A stretch of DNA of 64,000 nt from Ephydatia muelleri. Its lineage: Eukaryota; Porifera; Demospongiae; Spongillida; Spongillidae. Position numbers and translations under genes: made by a program. Location of the stretch: assembly GCA_013339895.1 (NCBI GenBank), contig JABACO010000003.1, positions 11,329,349 through 11,393,348 on the forward strand, given 5' to 3'. How positions within the stretch are numbered: the first letter of the stretch is position 1; each line of letters opens with the position of its first letter. Shown piece by piece: positions 46,274 through 59,600 of this stretch. A model generated the notes under the pieces. The model was not told the origin of the DNA. It was given only the letters and a program-made list of their open reading frames with translations, and made no database searches.

Positions 46274-49200
46274 GTGCATGAGGGACAAAATACAATGGTC
46301 CATTGTAGTTTGGCAATTAACCCTGCATCATCACCTTGTATAACAGCTTTTGTTAGAAACAAGACAGTTCAATGTATGATAGACACTGGCGCCACAGTGA
46401 GTTTGTTTAAGAAGACAGTGTGGTGTCAATTGGAAGGAGAACACAGCTGTAGCCTGTCACCTTGGGATGGACACAAGCTGGTTGGTGTTGAAGGTAGCCC
46501 AGTTTCAGTGTGTGGGGTAACAACCTTGCACCTAGACATTGCTGGTACAACCTTTGTGTCTGATTTTATTGTTGTTGATGCACTGGGTGTAGATTGTATT
46601 ATTGGATTAGATTTTCTGAGGAAGTTTGAAGGTGTCATTGATTTGCCTAAGAATATCCTCCAATTCAGAAATGTGACAGTACCACTGGAAAAGGTGCCAG
46701 GGAAGGTCTCAGATCACACTGACAGACGCAGTGAACTACAGCGGGTAGCCTTGGTGGAAACTTTGGCAATTCCGCCCTTCAGTGAGATTCAAACCACAGC
46801 TACTGTTTCATCAACTGATGGAACAGGTGTATGGTTGGTTGAAGGTTCACGGTTCGACCTTCCAATCCTGGTGGCTGGAGCCCTGGTGACCTCATTGCCA
46901 GGTGGGCAAGTACCCATACTTATCATCAACCCCCTACCAACAGAGGCAGTCATCCACAAGGGAACAAATGTGGCCACAGCTATACCATTTGATGAAATGA
47001 TGGTAGCACCAGTAAGGGAAGATAGCAATGTACCAGCGGATTTTGAAGTCTCTTCATGTAAGCGTGGTTTGCTGCATGATATGGCTGATAGAAGTGCTGG
47101 TGACTTGACATCTGAAGAGAAAAATCGGTTGTATGAGTTGCTAGTAGAATTTGCAGATGTATTTGCTGAGAGCAGTGACGATATGGGTCGCACAGGTGTT
47201 GTTAAGCATTCCATCGATACAGGTACCAGTCACCCCATTCGGCAGCAGTGCAGAAGGGTTCCACCATTTCGGAGGGAGCAAGCAAAAAAGATGATCGATG
47301 ATATGCTCCAGAAGGATATCATCCAACCATCGTCAAGTCCCTGGGCATCTCCAATAATTCTAGTCCCGAAAAAGGATGGATCTCTCCGGTTCTGCATTGA
47401 CTACCGCAAGTTAAATTCTGTCACCCGGAAAGATGCCTACCCCCTTCCAAGAGTGGACGATACCTTGGAAGCATTGAGTGGGTCAAAGTGGTTCTCCACT
47501 TTGGATCTCCTATGCGGCTACTGGCAGGTGGAGGTAGAAGAGAAAGATAGGCACAAAACTGCATTCTGTACCAGGGAGGGACTTTTTGAATTTAAAGTTA
47601 TGCCTTTTGGATTGTGTAATGCCCCTGTAGTGTTCCAAAGGTTGATGGACCTGGTGCTCTCTGGTATCCAGTGGGAACGCTGTCTCGTCTACAGTGACGA
47701 TATAGTCATCATGGGAAAAACCTTCGAGCGTCATCTTCAAAACCTGAAACTTGTGTTAGAGAGACTGCGTCGGGCAGGACTGAAGCTAAAGCCTTCAAAA
47801 TGTTCACTGTTCCAGGATAAAGTTGTGTATCTTGGTCATGTCGTTACGAGAGATGGAATTCACACCGATCCTGAGAAGGTTAACGCTGTGTCGAAGTGGC
47901 CTGTTCCTACCTCGGGACGCGACGTTCAGCAGTTCCTGGGTCTGGTAGGATATTATAGAAATTACATCCAGAGTTTTGCTACCATTGCAAAGCCCCTTTA
48001 CCAGCTCACTGAACGAGGACGTGAGTTCGATTGGTCGAAAGAGTGTTCTATTTCCTTTCAGGAACTGAGATCTAGGCTGGTTGCTGCTCCCATTCTCGCA
48101 TTTCCAGATTTCAGTAAAACTTTTCTCCTTGATACAGATGCTTGTGAGACCGGAATTGGAGCAGTCTTATCGCAAGAACACGACGGCTTGGAGAGGGTGG
48201 TGGCATATGCTAGTCGCACGCTCAGTAAGGCTGAACGAAAGTACTGCGTAACCAGGAAAGAATTATTGGCAGTGGTTACCTTTATGAGACATTTCAGGCC
48301 TTACCTGTTAGGCCACCATTTTATACTTCGAACAGATCACAGCTCTCTACAGTGGATTTACAGCATGAAGGAGCCTGAGGGGCAACTGGCGCGATGGCTG
48401 GAACAAATCCAAGAATTCGACGTCGAAGTGGTGCATCGGAGGGGAAAGTGCCACCAAAATGCAGATGCCTTATCTCGCCTGCAAAACGCAGACAAGAGTG
48501 AATGTCCTTCAAAGATAAAGCCTCCCTCCCAGTTTTCTTGCAGCGACGGTGCCAAAGCCTGTACCGTCCAGGCCAGCAAAGAGCCGCTCAGCAATATACG
48601 AGAGCTCCAGGGTGCTGACGAAGACGTTGGACCTATTCTTCAGTCGGTGATTTCGAGAAAAGTACCTGATACCAGTTTCTGCAAGGGTAAAAGCAGGGAA
48701 TTTAACCAGCTCGTACAACAGTGGGAACAGTTGTTGTTCAAGAATGGAATTCTGTACAGGTATCATGAAGATGAAGGAAACTCTAACGTACAAGTAGTGG
48801 TTCCGAAGGCAGCCAGGTGCCAGATATTGAAACAGCTGCACGAAGGGGCATTTGGTGGGCATCTGGGAGAAGCAAAAACCCTGAATCGATTGCGTGAGAG
48901 GTTCTACTGGCCCGGATATTCGGAAGATGCTGTGGAATGGTGCAAGACGTGTCCAACTTGTGCAGCAAGAAAGAATCCCTCTCGCAAGAGCAGAGCCCCG
49001 CTTCAGAGTGTGACAGCAGGGTACCCGTTGCAGCTGGTTGCGGTCGATATTGTTGGACCATTGACCCCTTCTAAAACTGAAAACACTTACATCCTGGTGG
49101 CGTCTGATTATTTTACCAGATGGGTCGAGGCTTACGCGATCCCCAATCAAGAGGCGGTGACCGTGGCAAATAAACTGGTCGATGAGTTCTTTTGCAGGTT

Positions 49201-50307
49201 TTCAGTTCCAGAACAGCTGCACTCGGACCAGGGGAGGCAGTTTGAGGCCAACGTGATGCAGGAAGTGTGTCGTTTGCTGCAGATCGACAAAACACGCACT
49301 ACACCCTACCACCCCCAATCGGACGGACTTGTTGAACGATTTAATCGCACAATGCTGGCCATGCTTGCTAGTACTGTAGAGGAAGACCCTAGCAATTGGG
49401 AACAGCACCTCAGGAAGGTCTGTATGGCCTACAATACATCTGTTCAACCGTCCACAGGTTATACACCGTTCTATTAATGTTCGGTCGCCTTGCAAGACTT
49501 CCTGTGGATATTATGTATGGCTCTTGTCCAACAGAACCCGTGCTACCTCATCAGTATGTAAAGACATTAAAAGATACACTGGAAAGTGCTTATACGAAGG
49601 CCCGAAAACACATGCAGGCAACAGCCATGAGATCAGAAGAACTGTACAACAGAAGAGTGCACGGTCAAGAGTACGAGATTGGAGATTTGGTGTGGCTAAA
49701 CAACCCGGTGGTGCCGAGGGGGAGATCAAGAAAGCTACACTGCCCGTGGACTGGCCCATTTAAAATCATTAAAAAGCTATCGTCTGTTGTGTATAGGATC
49801 CAAGATAAACGCCCTGGCTCACGAAAGAGAGTCGTAGTACACTTCGATCGGTTGAAGCCTTGCCCAGCCGACATACGGATGAAACCAGTGGGGGAGGATT
49901 TGCACAATTCTGATGCGAATGAGCAGCCTGTTCAGTTTCCTGGGAGTGATCTTCAGTTCTTTGAAGATGATGATCATGACGTCATGGTGGATTCCACAGA
50001 GACAAATGTGACTCGTAAGGCGGACCAACTTGGTACCTTGCAGGAGCCGGCAGTCGACACGCCCACTGAACAGACCCCTGCTACTGATGGACAGACAAAT
50101 ACTGCACCAGGTGACGCGGGACTTCTAAACAGCACACCATCTGGTATCAATTCTGATGGCACAGTTTCTCAGTCAGAGACCGTGACAACAAAGAGCCCGA
50201 TGTCGAGACCTCAGAAACGGATACGCCAATCGCCCCCTGCACAAGACCGCTACCCAAAACGGACACGTCACGCCCCCTCCCGTTATGGCTGGTATTCTGG
50301 TTGGTGA
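46274..50307 (+). CDS. Ty3-type pol: protease, RT, RNase H, integrase; one frame break
   Basis: ATG 46274 is in a different frame from gag. Protease has IDTGATVSLF near residue 37. RT has FCIDYRKLN, FSTLDLLCGYWQVEV and YSDD near residue 473. RNase H has DTDACETGIGAVLS near 620. Integrase has an HHCC finger (HEGAFGGHLGEAKT...CKTCPTC near 855), then the D,D-35-E core: AVDIVGPLTP, HSDQGRQFEA and YHPQSDGLVERFNRT. The frame stops at 49477, and coding continues in another frame from about 49478 (MFGRLARLPVDIMYG) through the GPY/F-like module (WTGPFKIIKKLSSVVYRI) to TGA near 50307. A one-base difference at about 49474 breaks integrase after the catalytic core. All other catalytic residues appear intact. 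Confidence 0.92.
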
Positions 50308-50330
50308 AGTTTCGGTGATGAGAGTGCCTC

Positions 50331-50347
50331 TTTGAAAAAGGAGATAG
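50331..50347 (+). other. Polypurine tract
   Basis: GAAAAAGGAGATAG sits immediately before the 3' LTR, where plus-strand DNA synthesis would be primed. Confidence 0.75.
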
Positions 50348-50530
50348 TGTAGCGATGCTATTGGACATATATTTTTGGTGTATCTACGTATGCGTGGGTG
50401 TTCAGCTGTGCAGCCTACGCATGCGCTGGTAAATGTATATAAACCCTATGACTGCCCTTTTATAGCAGTCTGCTGATAATTATACAATTGCTGTGATTTG
50501 CTATAAGACTCACTCGGCAATAGCACTACA
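50348..50530 (+). repeat. 3' LTR (183 bp)
   Basis: One base shorter than the 5' LTR and otherwise identical by eye. It is followed by the ATAG duplication at 50531-50534. Confidence 0.95.
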
Positions 50531-50759
50531 ATAGCATAGAAAATGCCCCCACCCCTTTTGGCGCCCTTGTATGGTTGCCCCCTCCCCCTCCATAGGTGCT
50601 GGGGCCGCCTATGTGCCTATCTGTTTGTTACCAATTCCTTGCATGTATAACACTGCCCGTATCTCGTGTTAAAATGCAAAGAATAAAAGAATTGCTGTTT
50701 GAACCGTTGATTTATTAATGCAGCAGGGGAAAATTTCAGCACCTCATTATCAAAGCCTA

Positions 50760-50875
50760 TCAGATTGCGGTGTTGGCTTCTGGGGCGCTTGGTGAGCTCA
50801 CAGCGCTCTAGCTGCATTGGTGCAGGTTCCCCATCCACTCATCACGCTGGCCTGACCACTTTTCTACTGCTTATT
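50760..50875 (+). mobile_element. Remnant of a hAT element C-type 3' end
   Basis: GGCTTCTGGGGCGCTTGG...GAGCTCACAGCGCTC...GCCTGACCACTTTTCTA parallels 27714-27820 of element C, with deletions. It is a decayed relative lacking coding sequence. Confidence 0.6.
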
Positions 50876-50879
50876 AGAT

Positions 50880-51860
50880 TTCAATATTGGTGCCTGTGTA
50901 ATCTATGATGCAATACGGCTGTGTATTCATGAAACGTTGTGTATTTCAAATATACTGATCCAGCTTATAGTCCCAAATGTGCCGAGTTGGGGTGGGTATG
51001 TATTCCGATAGCATTAGGGACCTATGGGTGTTGGGATACTGAAGCAAAGTGGACTCTGTATCGCAGCTTGTCTCACGCTTGACCACACGACAAGGTTGCC
51101 CAAATCATCACAGCTCTCTACCAAAGATTGAACATTACCCTTGTTAAGGAGGGCTCTTGTTTTAAGGGCCACCACTACTGACAGTGTTTGAATTTGTTTT
51201 TTACATGTGCAGGTTACGGATTTATTGTTGTGTATACGTTGTGCAGGCCTTCACAAACTCTAGAACGACGCTTCGAGGAATTCCACAATACATGCTTTGC
51301 ACCTGAATTAATTTATACAGAAATACGCTTATTATCTCAATCACAGTTACAATATTACTGCGGCATGCCTTATGAAAGGTTTTCCTGTAGCCAGCATGAA
51401 ACAATTGTTTGTCATGAACTTCCATAAGGGTGTTCCAATAGTCTTCAACATAAATTACCATGCGGAATTTCCCAATATCCTCAATCTATGATATATTTTA
51501 TAAATGAAAAGCGCATGCCTGTAGAGTCAACTGAGCTGTACCTTTTCATCACCACCAGTACATCCCTCATACCCACACTCGGCAAATTCAACAGCGAAAA
51601 TTCACGTCTCTTTACTATGCATCTGAAGTTCTTATCAAAAGACCCGTTTCCTAGAAGACAATCCTTGATTTTCTGACCTAGCTTTCTGTGTATGACACCA
51701 CTGGTAGATCTCTTATCATCGTCAGGGAAGGTCCTGGCCAAATACTCCTCCAAATTGTCCTTCGACATTTCAAACCACAGCAACGATCAACACCTCGAAA
51801 GACACTCTACAGGCCGCCACGTGCAGGCAATAAACACCTTAATGTGCGCATGCGGACCAT
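50880..51860. other. Intergenic stretch without recognised genes
   Basis: Only short frames without domain signatures or consistent splice context. Confidence 0.45.
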
Positions 51861-51867
51861 GGGCTGG

Positions 51868-52066
51868 CCGGTTTTGAATCGGGCCAGCCAGCCCGATTTA
51901 ACGCTACTGACGTTCTGCTTACCTATAAAGCGTGATAGTTATCACAAATCGAAACTAGAATGCTAAGGTTCGTACTTTCATGTATTACTTTAAAACGGTC
52001 CAGCTGGCCCGCTTTAAAATGGGCTAGCCCGCTTTAAAGCGGGCCAGCGGTTTGAAATCGGGCCTT
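51868..52066. repeat. GC-rich self-complementary element (GGGCCAGC/GCTGGCCC modules)
   Basis: The left arm has GGGCTGGCCGGTTTTGAATC then GGGCCAGCCAGCCCGATTTA. The right arm has TTTAAAACGGTCCAGCTGGC, then CCGCTTTAAA repeats and GCGGTTTGAAATCGGGCC. The arms pair with each other and each also folds on itself, in a local context that is otherwise AT-rich. A palindromic MITE is likely; its ends were not fixed. Confidence 0.6.
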
Positions 52067-52358
52067 GACATATATATTATATGCTAGCAATAGCAAACTC
52101 CCTGAGAAACGTGCCCTATGTGGTACTGAACTTGTGTGAATATATAACTCATAATCAATGAATACATCACTGGGTGCAACCTGAGAATTATGAATAAGCT
52201 CTGGAACCTTGTTGCACGACTGAGATGGTGGTAGAAATACAAGTCTGACAAACGGTATGTTTATATTGCTGTTTGATATAGCCATCACGCTATACTAGAC
52301 ACCACAGATATAAGTTGCATACTATCGAATGCTGTAGGCCTACTGTGCATTGCAGGTT

Positions 52359-52511
52359 CACAGGGGAAAAAATGGGTCGAATCAAAGTTTTGATTTTATA
52401 AAGGATTTTAAATCGTCTGTAAAATCATTGTGTGATTGAACAAACGTGTGTGATTTTTACTGTTCAATCACGCAATGATTCCAAAATGATTCTACGCGTT
52501 TTTTCCCTGTG
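52359..52511. mobile_element. 153-bp hairpin MITE
   Basis: The ends CACAGGGGAAAAAATGGGTC and (complement) CACAGGGAAAAAACGCGTAG match, with GTT flanking on both sides (52356-52358, 52512-52514). Inside, AATCATTGTGTGATTGAACA pairs with TGTTCAATCACGCAATGATT, so almost the whole element folds. A CAC start plus a 3-bp duplication would fit a CACTA-type derivative. Confidence 0.75.
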
Positions 52512-52712
52512 GTTGTAAAGAAGTGGGGAGGGCCGCTCTCTTGTCTCTTGTTCTGTCACAACAAGTGCATATTATAGCAGCGCATATTGTAGCAGCGTAG
52601 GTAATAACATGTAGCTATAACATTGCCAAAAGTGTGCGTGGAGTATGGTGTAAAAATTCAGTTAGACACAACCTTTCTAGCGTCCCCCCGCTGCCTATTG
52701 CTTGCGAGACTC

Positions 52713-52715
<3 letters not shown>

Positions 52716-52748
<33 letters not shown>
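52716..52748 (+). repeat. Poly-C tract (33 C)
   Basis: An uninterrupted C run. Further G and C runs at 53231-53250, 53424-53438 and 53456-53469 lie inside the next MITE. Confidence 0.95.
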
Positions 52749-52749
<1 letters not shown>

Positions 52750-53205
52750 ATAAACATACCACCAATAATTAGCTCTCATTATATATGGTCTAGGGCTGCT
52801 ATACCCAAAGTTATATCGGCTGTACAAGGGGTGAGTGTATAGTTGCATACTGACGATGCAGATATAAAAATGATGTGACATTTACTCTTTTGCAAGAAAA
52901 AAACTACGCTGGGTTGCTTTTCACAACAGTAGGTGTCAAGGCAATACCATTTTGGATGCTGTACTTACAGTAAGAGTGGATAACTGCAGTGAAGAGCTAT
53001 AGTTACAGTTAATCGGCATTTCTGTGGTGTATTGCTCAAACGTCGACACCGCATTTTTGCGGTGTCGTTGCCAGGCTGTAAATCAAACGTTTATAATTTT
53101 TTGGGGCGAAGTTCTAAATAGGAGTTGTATTTTGTGTATCATATGTTATTGCAATATGGTGTACGTTTAGAGTTGAGAACTGCCGTATTGAAATAATTAA
53201 CTGTT

Positions 53206-53482
53206 CATGGGCGTACGCAGCCTTCAGGAAGGGGGGGGGGGGGGGGGGGGTCGAGTTTTGTTAATAGGTGACCTTAATATATGTTCTGAGTGTTATTCCA
53301 TTTTGAACACGTGTGACGTGAGGCAAAGTTATCGGTACTGCGTAAGCGCAATAGTACTTAGCGTGCATGTATGTAAAATACTAGAAAACAAATTCCAATG
53401 GTGAAGGTGACCTCGCATACGGGAGGGGGGGGGGGGGGTCGTTCGAACCCATCGACCCCCCCCCCCCCCGCGTACACCCATG
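53206..53482. mobile_element. 277-bp hAT-like MITE with G/C-run arms
   Basis: CATGGGCGTACGC at 53206 and GCGTACACCCATG ending at 53482 are imperfect inverted ends, followed inward by poly-G and poly-C runs. CTGTT at 53201-53205 and 53483-53487 is a 5-bp target duplication, like hAT element C. It sits about 170 bp upstream of the second Calx-beta gene's start codon. Confidence 0.82.
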
Positions 53483-53653
53483 CTGTTACTATTGATCTTC
53501 GCATGCCAGCAATATTTCATTATCCGTCATCTGTACTGTTAGTTGTAAGTAAATGTGAGAGTGTTTCTAAACATTGATATAAAAATGATGAAATTCAAAA
53601 ACTGAAGCAATAGAGCAATCTCTCTTCCTCAGATCTTAGATGCATTATTAAAA

Positions 53654-56600
53654 ATGCGGATCATTTTGGGGATACTTTTATTGTTGTGCAGTGCAACAGT
53701 TATCGTCAGTCAACAAGGTTCGTTATATATTGCATGATGTCATGCATTTAATTTAACCCATGTTAACAATTTGCATATCAATCTAGACAGTGTATTTTAG
53801 ACAACTAATATTCGTAATAGAAATTAAGTATCCATGCACTAGCTCATAACAAACTGCTGACAGTGTTGCATTAGGAACAGGGTTTGAGTTGCCGACATAT
53901 ACTAGAATTGAGAAATGGTATGATTAGATTTTAACTGGTACTTTGTGTTAAATTCTTCACATGCTTTATTTTTCCATACGCAGTTGCAGTTGTAGCTCTA
54001 AACTACACTTGTACTTCTAGTGTTTCAGTCTATGAGGGATCTCCAGTCACCATTTGTGCTATTCTTACTTTCATCAATGGAAGTAAAGTGCTTCCAATAA
54101 GTGTTGGCGTACTTTTTAATGAAACAAATGGCACAGCAGTCAGTAAGTTATACTTACAGCTTACCATCAACAACAAAAGTCTTGTGTAAGGAAAAGCACA
54201 GGCACCAATAAGACTGCTTTTTTGCATAAGGTCCTTCAGAGTTGCATTATTGTATTCCTAAAAAGTTCCTGAGTAACTTGCTAGCTTAATTAATGACATC
54301 ACTGTACCAAAATCAGGATATACGCTATTGTATATTTTAAGCATACGCATAAATATACGCATGGGCATACGCGACGAATCCCACTGGTATATTTGGAAAG
54401 AACCAATTTCGCATGGTGTATATTTCACGTATCCTCAAGTGTAGCACGTGAGCTTTTATTAACGTCTCCGGATGCCACTTCGTAACACTTCATACCGACG
54501 TTGACCGTATACTGTGTTTGGTAAGCCGTCCGATTCCGTTTGTTGTATACTACCTTGATTACAGTACAAATCATTAATTATCAATAACATGACAAAACAA
54601 AGCATTACATTAAACACACGGTCAACGTTCAAGCTTTCCAGCTAGCTGTCCAGGTTTGAACCAAAGGAGCAGAGCCTCCAGTAGCGGCCTTCAGCTCGCC
54701 GTTGCTATGCATTTGTTTGGAATCCATTGCAACGTCTCCTAAAGTCACGCGAGGCAGTTTTTGAGCGTCCTGGTCATCACTCACCACTTCAAATATACAT
54801 GACGGCCACAATTGCCTTTTTCTTTTCCTCGAACCCATCAACATATCCCATACTACAGTAAAAAGCGCATCCATACGTAAAACGTTACACAGCTATAAAG
54901 GCCTACTCTGTCGGCGGGATCGCTTGGCACGCCTATAGTTTGATCTTCTTCAATTAAAGAACTCTTATGAACCTGAGGCCGGAGGGGATTATAATATATA
55001 ATTTCGAACAACAAAGCCTCTTAAACTACCTTTAACGCCATAGCAATCCAGTACTTCTGCTCTTCATATTGAAGTATTCGATGCAATCTCGCCAGCAGCC
55101 ATTCGCTTCACGTGTGAAAGGAAAAGCAATCGCTTACCCGCTTTATCCACCGAGATTGCTGTCCTTCGATACGTTTCACATGGCGGTGTCTCTAAAACAT
55201 GTTCGAGAAAGAGACCTGAATGATACTTCGTGAGAGACATACTACCGGCCGTACCGGGTGTAGCTGCTCATATTGAAGTCCTATCCACGTATACCTTTTG
55301 CGGTAAGGTGGAACCAGCTGTCTTATGATGATGCAATGTAGTCAGGATGTAATTAAAAACGGTCTAAGAGATTCAAGCAGGCTCAGCAAAAGGAGCGCTG
55401 TAAAATCTGCCGGTTGAGATAGCCAATAAGCCAATTAGTACAATCTGTGTACTTGTAAAGTAACCTAAATAGTTCTTTCTGGCCTACTGGAACTGCTCGT
55501 CACGTGGTGCTTGACCTTGGCGCCAAATTAGTCATTAATATTTACCAAATACAAAATGGTGTTCAAATGACATTTTTCGCTTCAAGCTAAGGTTGACGAA
55601 CCATTCAATCTGGAGTGAAGGGAAGAGGACAAGTGTCAAGTGTTCCTGAGATGGATCAGGAAATGTGGAACGTTTGACAATCTTCTGCTAAAGTGCATTA
55701 CTCACGTGACAGTAACTCCCACTTCCGGTCATGCCATTCTTCTGAGGGGGTTACAGCACATCCGCAAGTGCAATGTGGTGATTCAAATGTCAAGTGTTCC
55801 TGAGATGAGTCAAGAAATATGGAAAGTCTGACAATTTTCTGCTAAAGTCTATGACTCACGTGATGGTAAAGCCCGCTTCCGGTCACGCCACTCTTCTGAG
55901 GGGGTTACAGCACATCCACAGGTGCATTGTGGTGATTCAAGTGTCAAGTATTCCTGACATGGGTCAAGAATTGTGAAAAGTCTGACCATTTTCTGCAAAA
56001 GTCTATAACTCACGAGACGGTAACGCCCACTTCCGGTCACGCCACACTTCTGAGGGGGTTACAGCACATCCACCTGTGCAATGTGGTGATTCAAGTGTCA
56101 AGTGTTCATGAGATGGGTCAGGAAATGTGGAACGTCTGACCATTTTCTGCTCGTGTATGACTCACGTGACGGTAATGCCCATTTCCAGTCACACCTTTCT
56201 TCTGAGGGAGGTACATCACATCCACCTGTGTAATGTGGTGATTCAAATGTCAAGTGCTCCTGAGATGCATCAGGAAATGTGGAAAGTTTGGACATTTTCT
56301 TGTAGTCTATGACTCACATGATGGTAACGCCAACTCTTCTGTGCATTGTCATGTTTCTAAACAATTTTTTACTATTACTTCTGCACCCGTTTGTACCAGA
56401 AGTATCTATGATGTAACAAGAAATGGTACGCCGTCATTAGTATCATAACCTTAAGGCGCCGCCATCACTCTATCCTGCACCCACTTACAAGCAGGACTGT
56501 TTTCTCTGCCGTGGTCTTAATGACATTAACGGGGAGTGGCATTTGTCGGCCACCAGGATATAGAAATTCAAATACATGCAATACACCAAACCATGCACAT

Positions 56601-59600
56601 ATCGACAATTATCCACACATGCCACCTAGACGTACCGGTACTGAAAATTGCAATGCAGCTCAAGTCATCTTAAATGAACAGTCGAATAGATTCAATCTTA
56701 ATTTTTAGCAAGTGAACATTTAGATATTACAGTATTAGTGTATATACATGGTGTGTGAATCAAATTGTCACCTGCGGATTCTTGAAATATACCTATGTGT
56801 ATATTTTAAATATACACAATCGGTATTTTTATGGTATCTAGAAATATACGCATAAATGTACACCACTGTATACTGCCTTTTTTTTTTGCACAGCGATTGT
56901 TTACCATTCATCTGTGTGAATCATTGAAATCATTGCTGAAATAAATGTGTATAACCTCTTTTGTCTGTACTATTTAAGATTGTTGCATATCAGTATAACG
57001 ATGTAAAGTACCTCTCTGCAATACTACATCACTTCTCTTTTCTCCTAATTGCAATACTTCGATGTACATATCTACTCACCTAACATCTTTTTCTTTTTTT
57101 GTATTCATGTTTTATCTCTACTCAGGTGGTATAAACTATATTGGGGCGAGTACTTATCAAATGTTTGCTGTCGGAAGCGCCACAATGCAAAGTGTTTGCA
57201 TAACAATACAAACAATCGCTGATTTGATTATTACTCCCTCAAGAACATTCACAGTGAATTTGTATCCAAGTGATTCTCTAGCATCTATTGGGGACAGAGC
57301 GTATGGAACATCTGTGGTTGTGACCATCATTAACATTGATAGTAAGCAAGACATTTGCGCGTAGATATTCCAATGCTCAATAGAAATACACAATGGTGCA
57401 AATTAAAATTCACATCTTCTGTAGTGTGATTTGCAAGTACTCATTATGAAGTGTGAACAATGCTGGTAGTATGAACGATTCTAGATTTTATCAAAAACAT
57501 GGATGCAAATTTGCGTAGATGTATCTACCTAATGTGTATTATTATTATTATTATTACGTAGTATAAATTCATAATTTTTACCAATGAAATTAACCACAAT
57601 GAAACTAATTTAGAAGCACAAAATTATTCTCTTCAACAGGCTCAATTTATACATCTACGGCCACACGCTCGATTTATACATCTACGGGTCTATTTGTCAC
57701 GCCCACACCTACTCCTGCAGCAATTGTCTATACAGTTGTAATGAACACGAGCAGCATCACAGTAAACGAAAGTGCAGGCTCAGTGCAAATATGTGTAACT
57801 GTACTCAACGGTCCTGTCTCAAGCAACATACAAGTAAACATGCAATTCATACAAGGAATGGCAACAGGTAAGCCATGCTCATTTAGTGTGGAAATAATGT
57901 TATTGCGGATCATTATTGTTGATCAGCTCATCATGATGCATGCTATAAGCACTGCTTAACATTGATAAATGAGCATTATCTATTAAAGTGAATTAGGGTC
58001 TAAATATTCCTCACTGCTATCACTGGAAACAATCCTATGCACTGAGTAGCCTGAACTGTTTCACCATCATTGTTTGCCCACTAAAAGGGCAAGCGCAGCT
58101 ACAGGTAGGTGATTTCTACAATGCCAGTAGAGACCAATTTTAGGCACTTGCTACCATTGGTCTCTGTCTGCAATCCAAACCACGATGCTGGCCATGATTT
58201 GTGGCAATTGGGAAACAGTCCCAAATGCTACCGCTCCAATAAATACAAACTATTGTAAGGAGAGCTCCGCCCTTGATCAATGTTCTGGATGGATGGTTGC
58301 TGGAGGAAGGTTGCAATCTTGGCAGCTGCTGTATCTATCCCGATTCCGAGGGTTTGGTGTTTTACAGGTCTGTGTTGTAGCAACACTTGCAGATAAGATC
58401 ATGTAGAATAGACCTCATGGACTTTGCTGCTCTCAATTTAAAGTGTAGCAGTTCTTGAGCTGATGGTTTTGAATAGTCTAGGCACAATCTGAATCCCATA
58501 AACTGGGCAGCACTTATTGGTGGGTTCACCCCATTCTGATCCTACATGCAGCCCCTTGCCTCACTGATCAGTCTATGACCACTTTATGAACACCAGGAAT
58601 CTGACTAGGATACTGTGATGTCCTTTGCAGTGAGTTGTTCGAAAGGATTGAACCCACATTGCGTCGGCACTGTGAACACACTGGCTAACGTTATTGCTGC
58701 TCTGAGCATCGTCAGGTGATTATGAGTTGTCATATTGTCCTTTTCCCAATTGATCCAGCGGATATTCTAATGTCTTGTTAAGAATTGGCTGCCGTTTTGC
58801 ATACAGCATTCATTGCCTTGGATAAGCAGTTTGATTGTAGGATAGGACCGAGTGTGGTGTAGGTATGACACCATTGCTAAGTAGACCTGTGGCTGGAGGA
58901 GGTGTTAGTAAATAAAGACAAAATCCACTTTCAGCTTGAGAGTGGTATTTAGCAGAAAGTGTTGCAAAGGTACATTACTTCCTGATCCTTGTTTGGTAGG
59001 AGTTATAATTGTTTGCACAATTATGCATTTTTAGGTATTAAAATGTAAGTGGTCCAGAATGAAGCCATGCAGCTCAGTCAAAAGGCTAATACATATAAAG
59101 CTGATTGATGCAGGCTAGTGTTAAATGACCCTGTACTATTCCTTCAATTACAGGAATGAGTAAGGGAGGTAGCAGCACACTTTGCCCACAGGTGCTGGGA
59201 TCCAGGTTGTGGTGGAGACCGTCTGCCACAGCCTGTCCTTGTACCCAGGTAAGCTCCAGCAAGCTCAAACATTTTTTAAGACCCTCTACCTTGAATAAGA
59301 GATATGCTATCCCCTGCTAGCTGGCGCCAGACATTGGTGTTTGCACTGGATAATCTGTCACCTCATTTCTCCTATAATTCTTATCACTCAAGTTCCTAGA
59401 TGCTGATCTAACTAACGAAATTGCTGCAGGATACATCCTGGGCCAATTCTTAGAGCCTCCTTTGGCCAACCTATGTGCATCAGGGCTACAAAGAAGAATG
59501 GGAAATGTTGGTTGATTATGTTCTGTCTGAACTAGAAGGTGTTAGCCTCAATGACTTTATAGACAAGAAGGACTTCAGAATCCACTATACTCCGCCCTGT

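Larger units (their letters stand above)
45154..50534 (+). mobile_element. Young Ty3/gypsy LTR retrotransposon with 4-bp target duplication
   Basis: Two LTRs (45158-45341, 50348-50530) bound the element and ATAG flanks it on both sides (45154-45157, 50531-50534). Gene order is gag, protease, RT, RNase H, integrase, so this is the Ty3 type. The LTRs differ by a single-base indel in ~184 bp, so insertion was recent. The coding region still has a stop in gag and a frame break in integrase. Confidence 0.95.
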
